The translations under genes and the position numbers were made by a program. DNA of 64,000 nucleotides from CAVZYN01 sp963779515 (GTDB lineage: Bacteria; Pseudomonadota; Alphaproteobacteria; Rhizobiales; Hyphomicrobiaceae): assembly GCA_963779515.1 (NCBI GenBank), contig CAVZYN010000009.1:124001-188000 (forward strand). The letters run 5' to 3'. Each line of letters starts with the position of its first letter. The stretch's first letter is position 1. This document shows, piece after piece, positions 58,016-64,000 of the stretch. The notes beneath the pieces were generated by a model that was not told the origin of the DNA, did no database searches, and saw only the letters and a list, made by a program, of their open reading frames with translations.

Positions 58016-59620
58016 ATGTATCATCCTCAAAGCCCGCAACCAACATCGGATCGATTCGTGGCCGACCCTGTCCGTAGTCCGCGCCCTGGTGCGAACGTCG
58101 CCGAGTTCACGGTCTCGGAGCTGGCGGGCGCGATCAAGCGCACGCTCGAGGGGAACTATGGCCATGTGCGGCTGCGCGGCGAGATCTCGGGCTATCGCGG
58201 GCCGCATTCGTCGGGGCATTGCTACTTCGCGCTGAAGGACGACAAGGCGAAAGTCGAGGCGGTGATCTGGAAGGGCGTGTTCGGTGCGCTCCGGTTCAAG
58301 CCCGAAGAGGGCATGGAAGTGATCGTGACGGGCAAGGTCTCGTCATTTCCAGGATCGTCGAAGTATCAAATCGTGATCGAGGCGCTGGAGCCGGCGGGTG
58401 CAGGCGCGTTGATGGCGCTGCTGGAAGAGCGCAAGCGGAAGTTCGCGGCGGCGGGGCTGTTCGACGAGGGCCGCAAGCGGGCGTTGCCGTTCCTGCCGCG
58501 GGTGGTCGGCATCGTGACGTCGCCGACGGGCGCTGTCATCCGCGACATGCTGCATGGGTTCAAGGAGCGATTTCCGGCGCGGGTGCTGATCTGGCCGGTG
58601 CGGGTGCAGGGCGAGACGTGCGCGGCGGAAGTGGCGGCGGCGATCCGCGGGTTCAATGCGCTGCCGGAGGGCGGGCGGATTCCACGGCCGGACGTGCTGA
58701 TCGTTGCGCGCGGCGGCGGTAGCCTCGAGGATCTGTGGGGCTTCAACGAAGAGATCGTGGTGAAAGCCGCGGCGGCGAGCAAAATCCCGATCATTTCGGC
58801 GGTCGGGCATGAGACCGACTGGACGCTGATCGATCTGGTCGCGGATCAGCGCGCGCCAACGCCGACGAAGGCGGCGGAATGGGCGGTGCCGAAGTATTCC
58901 GAGCTGATGGAGCATTCGGCGAAGTTCGGCGACCGGTTGCGGATCGGGTTGCGCCGGCGACTGGAAAGCGCGCGCACCGAGTTGCGGGCAGCGGCGCGCG
59001 GATTGCCGAAGCTGCAGGATCTGGTGGCGATGCCGCGGCAACGGTTCGATGCGGCGTCGTCGCGGCTGGGGCGGGCGCTGACGGCCAATTCGCAGGCGCA
59101 TGCGAAGCGTCTCGCGCGGATTGCACCGCGTCTGCAGCCGCGTCTCATTGGTGTGCGGATCGAGCGGGCGAGCCGCTATCTTGATCAGCGCTGGGATAGA
59201 GCATCGAGCGCGCTGATGCGGATCGCGGCGGGGCGGCGGACGCGACTCGAGCGCGCGGGCGCGCGGTTGGCGCCGCAATTGATCGGCAACCGGATCGAAC
59301 GGTGGCGCGCGCAGCTCGATACGCAGGCGAGCCTGTTGCAGGCGATGAGTTATCAGAGCGTGCTCAAGCGGGGTTATGCTCTTGTGCGCAATGCGGAGGG
59401 CCAAGCCGTGCGCGCGGCGGCGGCGTTGCGGCCGGGCGAGCGCATCGATATCGAGTTCGCGGATGGGCATGTGGCGGCGGATGTCGTCGGCGGGGATGGC
59501 AAACAAGCCTTGCCCAAACAAGATGTAGGGCAGAGCACTCAGGATGCACCGATGCGTCGCTCCACGACACCGCAACGGACGAGTCGAGGCGGTGGTCCTG
59601 GCCAGGGATCGCTGTTTTAA
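58016..59620 (+). CDS. xseA: Exodeoxyribonuclease VII large subunit
   Basis: A 534-residue subunit of the single-strand exonuclease ExoVII. The N-terminal OB fold (VRLRGEISGYRGPHSSGHCY) is followed by the catalytic part with PRVVGIVTSPTGAVIRDML, RPDVLIVARGGGSLEDLWGFNEE and SAVGHETDWTLIDLVADQRAPTPTKAAE, then long basic helices and a C-terminal domain (LLQAMSYQSVLKRGYALV). The last 50 residues are a low-complexity tail. ATG 58016 is chosen; GTG 58058 is an alternative nearer the conserved start. The small subunit xseB is not adjacent. Confidence 0.94.
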   Translation: MYHPQSPQPTSDRFVADPVRSPRPGANVAEFTVSELAGAIKRTLEGNYGHVRLRGEISGYRGPHSSGHCYFALKDDKAKVEAVIWKGVFGALRFKPEEGMEVIVTGKVSSFPGSSKYQIVIEALEPAGAGALMALLEERKRKFAAAGLFDEGRKRALPFLPRVVGIVTSPTGAVIRDMLHGFKERFPARVLIWPVRVQGETCAAEVAAAIRGFNALPEGGRIPRPDVLIVARGGGSLEDLWGFNEEIVVKAAAASKIPIISAVGHETDWTLIDLVADQRAPTPTKAAEWAVPKYSELMEHSAKFGDRLRIGLRRRLESARTELRAAARGLPKLQDLVAMPRQRFDAASSRLGRALTANSQAHAKRLARIAPRLQPRLIGVRIERASRYLDQRWDRASSALMRIAAGRRTRLERAGARLAPQLIGNRIERWRAQLDTQASLLQAMSYQSVLKRGYALVRNAEGQAVRAAAALRPGERIDIEFADGHVAADVVGGDGKQALPKQDVGQSTQDAPMRRSTTPQRTSRGGGPGQGSLF

Positions 59621-59758
59621 CGCATACATAGGCTCGTCATCTGATCACGTCTGGTGTGACTTGGCGGTACTGGAAAAAGCCGACGCGGCTCGCTAGAGTT
59701 TGCGCGTGCGGGCGATGTTCCGGCCGCATGGGGCCATAGAGGGCGTTGGACCTACCTG

Positions 59759-59989
59759 ATGAATCGGTTTGAAAAACTGTTCGGCCTCAAGGGCGAAGCA
59801 AAAGTGCGCTACCTCGACGGCGAGGTTCAGGTGCTGAGCCCCGGCGACTATGTGCGCTGCGCCGTGACGGGGGAAATGATCCTGCTGCCGGATCTCAGGT
59901 ACTGGAGCGTCGAGCTGCAGGAACCCTATCTCAGCGCGCAGGTGGCGACGCGCCGTTATCTCCAGCGCCGGGCGCGGAAGAAGGCTTAA
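59759..59989 (+). CDS. DUF2093 protein
   Basis: A 76-residue protein of the alphaproteobacterial DUF2093 family: KVRYLDGEVQVLSPGDYVRCAVTGEMILLPDLRYWSVE is the family core. It is small, soluble, and of unknown function, regularly found between xseA and lpxK. Its TAA (59987-59989) overlaps the lpxK TAA on the other strand (shared TTAA). The 138 bases upstream hold nothing else recognised. Confidence 0.9.
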   Translation: MNRFEKLFGLKGEAKVRYLDGEVQVLSPGDYVRCAVTGEMILLPDLRYWSVELQEPYLSAQVATRRYLQRRARKKA

Positions 59990-61020
59990 GCAGGTTTTGG
60001 CGACAGCGCTGCCGCAAGCAGGGAGCGCAGGCGTTCCGCATCGGTTGGCTGCAACACGAGTTCGATCGGGAGCGTGCGGGTTGCTGTCGCGAGTTCGGCG
60101 AGGGCGGCATCGGTCTTCGCCAATCGCACATGATCTTTCTCGGTGGTGATCAGGGTCGCGCCCAAGGCCTGGGCGTCGCGAAGAAGACTGCGCGCGTCCT
60201 GCGACGTGAAGGCGTGGTGATCGGCGAAGCGGCGCGTATCCGCCAGCGTGGCGCCGAGACGCTCGAGCAACGTGAAGAAGCGGTCCGGTGCACCGATGCC
60301 GGCATAGGCCAGAACGCGTGTGCCGGCGAGCCAATCGGTGGCGCCGGCCGGGGCGACGGTGGCTTCGATCACGGGTCCGCTGAAGGTCGCGCGCAGATGC
60401 TCTGCAATGGCGCACGGTGCCGTCGCGTCGTGGCCGCGATTGACGACGATGGCGCCGGTGCGTTTCAGTTGCGCGTCGAGGGGTGCGCGCAAGGGACCCG
60501 CCGGTATGACGTAGCCGTTGCCAAAACCGCGTGTGCCGTCGACGACGGATATCGTCAGCCGTTTGGCGAGCGCGGGGTTTTGCAAGCCGTCGTCCATGAC
60601 GATGGCGGTGAAGCCCAAAGCCGCGGTTTCGATGGCGACAGCGCCGGTGCGGCGATCGCGCGCGATCATGACGGGCGCCGATTTGGCGAGCAGCAGGGGC
60701 TCATCGCCGACGTCGCGCGCGGTGTCGGTCGCGACATCGACCCAGTGCGGGCCGAAGATGGTGCCGCCGTAGCCGCGCGACAGGATGGCGGGCTTGTGGC
60801 CGTCGGCGGCGAGCATTCTGGCGATGACGCGCACCAGCGGCGTTTTGCCGGTGCCGCCTGCGGTGAAGTTGCCGACGCAGATCACGGGGAGCGCAGGGTC
60901 GTACGAGGCGCCCGCCAATCGTTTAAGCGCGACGCGGCCGTAGATGGCGGCGGCGGGCGCGAGGGCGCGGGCTTGCCAGGCGGACGTGGCGCCGTACCAC
61001 CATGACGGTTCACGCGCCAC
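59986..61020 (-). CDS. lpxK: Tetraacyldisaccharide 4'-kinase
   Basis: A 344-residue P-loop kinase that phosphorylates the lipid A precursor at the 4' position on the inner face of the membrane. N-terminal APAAAIYGRVALKRLAGA, the Walker A VGNFTAGGTGKTPLV, SRGYGG and the catalytic MDDGLQNPAL are canonical. It begins at GTG 61020, overlapping the end of the DUF374-WaaA gene by 11 bases, so it is translated as part of the msbA / waaA / lpxK unit. Length is normal. Confidence 0.95.
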   Translation of the reverse strand: MAREPSWWYGATSAWQARALAPAAAIYGRVALKRLAGASYDPALPVICVGNFTAGGTGKTPLVRVIARMLAADGHKPAILSRGYGGTIFGPHWVDVATDTARDVGDEPLLLAKSAPVMIARDRRTGAVAIETAALGFTAIVMDDGLQNPALAKRLTISVVDGTRGFGNGYVIPAGPLRAPLDAQLKRTGAIVVNRGHDATAPCAIAEHLRATFSGPVIEATVAPAGATDWLAGTRVLAYAGIGAPDRFFTLLERLGATLADTRRFADHHAFTSQDARSLLRDAQALGATLITTEKDHVRLAKTDAALAELATATRTLPIELVLQPTDAERLRSLLAAALSPKPA

Positions 61021-63040
61021 GTGCCGGACCTCCGTCAGGCGGCAGAAGCGCGAGCAGCGCCGCGGTGGTCTTGGCGAGCGCGCCGGTCATCGTTGCAAGC
61101 GTTGCTTGCGCCTTGCGGTCGACAGCGGCGCAGGCGCCGAGATCGCGCAACAGACGCGCGGCGTTGGCGGCGAGTTCGGTTGCGTCGCGGACGACGATGG
61201 CGCCGCCGGCGTCGATGAGGGCGCTCGTCGCATCCTGGAAATTGAAATAGCTCGGGCCGGTCAGGACCACCGCACCGTGCCGTACCGCCTCGATCGGGTT
61301 CTGGCCGCCTTCCGGCACCAGCGATTTGCCGATGAAGGCAACGGGCGACAACGCATAGAGCGTGCCGAGTTCGCCCATGGTGTCGGCAAGATAGATTTGG
61401 GTGGCCGCGGATGGAACTTCGCCGGCCGAGCGCTGCGCGACGGTGAAGCCGCGCGCTTTCAACGCTTGCAGGATGGCGGTGGCGCGTTCGGGATGGCGCG
61501 GTGCGATGATCAAAAGTGGGTTGACGACAGTGGCTGCGAGGTCGCGGTAAGCGTCGGCGAGGATCGCTTCCTCGCCCTCATGGGTGGAGGCCGCAAGCAG
61601 CACCGGGCGATCGCCGATGGCCACTTTCAGGTCCGCAAGGGCTTGGGCGTTGATGGGCTGGGGCGGGGCATCAATCTTGAGGTTTCCGACGGCTTCGGCG
61701 GTCTGAGCGCCGAGTTCCAAGTATTGCCGGGCGAAGTTGGGATTTTGTGACAGCACGAGATCGAGACGGCCGAAGAGCGGCTCGGCGAGGCCGCGGCGGC
61801 CGCGCCAGCGGCGGAACGACCGCTTCGACATGCGGGCGTTGACCAGGGCGAGCGGGATCTTCGCGTATGCGCTTTCGAGGATCAGGTTCGGCCAGATTTC
61901 GGATTCAACGAACACGCCGAGATCGGGGCGCCAATGGTCGAGGAAACTCTTGACGTAGGATGGAACGTCGAGCGGTGCGAATTGGTGCCGAGCGTTGGGA
62001 CCGAGGCGCTCGGCGGCAAGCTTGGCCGACGTCACGGTGCCGGTGGTGAGAAGAAATTGGAGCGCGGGGCGGGCGCGCGTCATTTCATCGATGACCGGCA
62101 AGACAGCGTTGGTCTCGCCGACGCTTGCGGCATGAAACCAGACCAGTTGGCCGGCGGGGCGGGCTGCGCTGGCGATGCCGTAGCGCTCGTTGCGGCGCGC
62201 AGCGATTTCTTTGCCTTGGCGCGTGCGGATGCCGAGCACTGCGGGCGCTGCGAGGCGTCCGGCGGTCATGATGCCGCGATAGGTCGCGAGTGCGGCGCCG
62301 GGCGCTGGCGGGCCGAGGGCACGATCGAAGCTCGGACCGGGCGTTGCGCGGCGCGGATCGGCGCCGGCGCGGCGATAGGCCTCGCGGGTTGCGGTGTTGA
62401 GCGCGGTTTCGACGTCGAGGCGGTAGCGCTCCAGAGCGTCCGCCGTCGTCTCGCGCGGGACGTGGATCGGCTCGCCGACCACGACACCGGCCTTCGAGAA
62501 CGGCATGTTGATGGTCATGCGGCTCCAGGTGTTGAGCGCGCGGAACCGCGAGGTCGCGATGGCGACGGGAATGATGGGGCGGCCGGAGAGGCGCGCCAGG
62601 GTGACGATGCCGAGGCCGGCGACACGCGCGGGGCCGGGCGGGACATCGGCGGTCATGGGGACACTGTAGCCGGCCTCGAGCGCGGTGAGGGCGGCGCGGA
62701 GGGCGTGAGTGCCGCCGCGATCGCCTTTGCGGTTGCCAGCACCAGCTCCGCGGATCAATTCCATGTCGAAATGTTTGAGCGTTTCGGCGAAGAGTTCAGC
62801 GTCGCCGTGCCGCGCGATCATGATCCGCACCTTGACCTCGGGCGGGCAATAGGCGGGGATCATCATGAACTGGCCGTGCCAGATGGCGATGATGGCCGGA
62901 TGGCTGGCGATGAGGCGCGCTTGTTCGTTACGGAGTCCTGGCGGGTCGCCCGAGGTTCGGCGCACGAACCCGATCATGCGCGCAAGGGTGGCGCCGGTGA
63001 TGCGGTCGCGGGGGCGAGACTGGTCCGTCGGTGTGGCCAT
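61010..63040 (-). CDS. waaA: DUF374 acyltransferase-like domain fused to Kdo transferase WaaA
   Basis: One uninterrupted frame of 676 residues holds two domains normally encoded separately. Residues about 1-225 are DUF374, a lysophospholipid-acyltransferase-like domain (IIAIWHGQFMMIP, MIARHGDAELFAETL, SVPMTADVPPGP). Residues about 250-676 are 3-deoxy-D-manno-octulosonate transferase (WFHAASVGETNAVLPVI, FVESEIWPNLI, LVNARMSKRSF, EGGQNPIEAV). An internal ATG at 62269 marks where a separate waaA would start, but no stop precedes it. The start is uncertain (63040, or 63118 with 26 more residues). WaaA adds Kdo to lipid IVA before lpxK-dependent steps finish. Confidence 0.88.
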   Translation of the reverse strand: MATPTDQSRPRDRITGATLARMIGFVRRTSGDPPGLRNEQARLIASHPAIIAIWHGQFMMIPAYCPPEVKVRIMIARHGDAELFAETLKHFDMELIRGAGAGNRKGDRGGTHALRAALTALEAGYSVPMTADVPPGPARVAGLGIVTLARLSGRPIIPVAIATSRFRALNTWSRMTINMPFSKAGVVVGEPIHVPRETTADALERYRLDVETALNTATREAYRRAGADPRRATPGPSFDRALGPPAPGAALATYRGIMTAGRLAAPAVLGIRTRQGKEIAARRNERYGIASAARPAGQLVWFHAASVGETNAVLPVIDEMTRARPALQFLLTTGTVTSAKLAAERLGPNARHQFAPLDVPSYVKSFLDHWRPDLGVFVESEIWPNLILESAYAKIPLALVNARMSKRSFRRWRGRRGLAEPLFGRLDLVLSQNPNFARQYLELGAQTAEAVGNLKIDAPPQPINAQALADLKVAIGDRPVLLAASTHEGEEAILADAYRDLAATVVNPLLIIAPRHPERATAILQALKARGFTVAQRSAGEVPSAATQIYLADTMGELGTLYALSPVAFIGKSLVPEGGQNPIEAVRHGAVVLTGPSYFNFQDATSALIDAGGAIVVRDATELAANAARLLRDLGACAAVDRKAQATLATMTGALAKTTAALLALLPPDGGPARGA

Positions 63041-63160
63041 CGGCGGAGAAAGGTTCCAGAGTGCGTTGGGAAACCGAGGTGGAGACTTCCGCCGGGTTAA
63101 GTGCGCGACACGTGACATACAAGCATTACATCGTGCAGGCGAGCGCCGTTTTGGTCTGAA

Positions 63161-64000
63161 TTAGGCGACGCCAAGGGCCTGGACCGGTTGCGGGTCGCCA
63201 GTGTCGAGAAGTTGCGAGCGCACCAGACGCGCGTAGTTGCCGTCGCGGGCGACGAGTTCTGAATGCGTGCCCATTTCGATCAGACGGCCTTGCTCCAGCA
63301 CGCAAATCAGATCGGCGCGCTGGACCGTCGCCAAACGATGCGCGATCACGAGCGTCGTGCGATTGCGCGTGAAGTTCGCGAGCGCGTTCTGGACGAGGCG
63401 TTCGCTTTCGGTGTCGAGGGCGCTGGTGGCTTCGTCGAGCAAGAGGATGGGCGCGTCCTTGAGGATCGCGCGGGCGAGGGCGAGGCGTTGGCGCTGGCCG
63501 CCGGAGAGGCGCATGCCGCTGTCGCCGATCATGGTGTCGTAGCCCTTCGGCTGGGCCATGATGAAGTCGTGGGCGGCGGCGGCCTTGGCAGCGGCGACGA
63601 TGTCGGCCTCGCTGGCGCCGAGGCGGCCGAGCGCGATGTTGGTGCGGATGGTGTCGTCGAACAGGGTGACTTCCTGGCTGACGATGGCGATGGCGCCGCG
63701 CAGGCTCTCGACGGTAACGGCGCTGAGATCCTGGCCGTCGATGGCGATGCGGCCTGAGACGGCGTCGAACAGGCGCGGCACGAGATTCATCATCGTAGAT
63801 TTACCGGCGCCGGAGCGACCGACGAGGGCGACGGTCTTGCCGCCGGGAATGACGAGTGAGACATCGCGGATGGCTTCGCTGGCCTCGGCGCCTTCGTAGG
63901 CGAAGCTGACACGATCGAAGGTGATGGTGCCGTCCTTCACTGTCAGCGGCGGGGCGCCGGCGGCGCTGACGATTTTCGGTTTTTCGTCGAGCAGTTCGTA
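63161..64000 (-). CDS. MsbA-like lipid exporter ABC protein, C-terminal part (5' end outside window)
   Basis: The frame is open to the right edge (64000), so this is the C-terminal part of a longer gene. The visible 279 residues are an ABC ATPase domain of the exporter type: VALVGRSGAGKSTMMNLVPR (Walker A), IVSQEVTLFDDTIRTNI (Q-loop), MRLSGGQRQRLALARAIL (signature), ILLLDEATSALDTESE (Walker B) and VIAHRLATVQRADLI (switch His). The segment just inside the edge, YELLDEKPKI, is the linker after the membrane domain. Its position before DUF374-WaaA and lpxK indicates the lipid A flippase MsbA. Confidence 0.88.
   Translation of the reverse strand, partial: YELLDEKPKIVSAAGAPPLTVKDGTITFDRVSFAYEGAEASEAIRDVSLVIPGGKTVALVGRSGAGKSTMMNLVPRLFDAVSGRIAIDGQDLSAVTVESLRGAIAIVSQEVTLFDDTIRTNIALGRLGASEADIVAAAKAAAAHDFIMAQPKGYDTMIGDSGMRLSGGQRQRLALARAILKDAPILLLDEATSALDTESERLVQNALANFTRNRTTLVIAHRLATVQRADLICVLEQGRLIEMGTHSELVARDGNYARLVRSQLLDTGDPQPVQALGVA

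Noticed and set aside
1..64000. CRISPR array, prophage or insertion sequence
   Set aside because: No regularly spaced direct repeats, cas genes, phage structural genes or transposases were seen; xerD is the housekeeping recombinase.

Overview
The window is a high-GC stretch of chromosome from an alphaproteobacterium, most likely Hyphomicrobiales (the Bradyrhizobium/Rhodopseudomonas side). Pointers are a CcrM-type adenine methyltransferase, a TipF-like degenerate EAL protein, the xerD / aroK-aroB-CorC block, the msbA / DUF374-waaA / lpxK / DUF2093 / xseA / purD block, FumC, GatCA, and a dehalogenase whose residues line up with the Rhodopseudomonas palustris fluoroacetate dehalogenase. The placement is inferred from gene content. 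No rRNA, tRNA, CRISPR array, insertion sequence or prophage was recognised.

Layout. 1-6.6 kb: the end of a degenerate SDR, a small membrane protein, a TipF-like protein, a HAD hydrolase, a fumarylpyruvate-type hydrolase and a TacA/TacT toxin-antitoxin pair. 6.6-13 kb: xerD with a secreted helical-repeat protein on one strand, then aroK-aroB and a CNNM/CorC protein. 13-25.6 kb: a hydroxyproline epimerase facing a ThDP enzyme, gatC-gatA, a frameshifted membrane spermidine-synthase-like gene, a UPF0173 hydrolase, ruvX, DUF599, a YafK-like L,D-transpeptidase, accA and an HU variant. 25.8-36.4 kb: a sugar-acid dehydratase, a DAO-type oxidoreductase, a coupled set of two ATC-hydrolase-family genes plus a RidA-like gene, and a complete LIV-type ABC importer. 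This is the best candidate in the window for an uncharacterised uptake and catabolic system.

36.4-44.3 kb is an accessory patch: a VapBC-like pair, an EVE-domain gene coupled to two tandem methyltransferase paralogues, CcdAB, fumC, and a DUF433/DUF5615 pair. A tandem duplication of about 1.55 kb there left truncated copies of fumC, the DUF433/DUF5615 pair and a methyltransferase. 44.3-64 kb is mostly housekeeping: MOSC protein, ccrM (frameshifted as given), pgi, mutL, an EamA transporter, rsmD, rluB, tadA, a metallopeptidase-like protein, a patatin, a predicted defluorinase, an orphan membrane protein, purD, xseA, and the lipid A / Kdo genes lpxK and a fused DUF374-WaaA next to an MsbA-like exporter that runs off the right edge.

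Two otherwise intact genes (18192-20532 and 45097-46234) each carry an apparent single extra base. These are either sequence errors or recent inactivations. Palindromes of the CCCTCTCCCC/GGGGAGAGGG type recur between genes, and at least four toxin-antitoxin modules are present, three of them with candidate operator palindromes.
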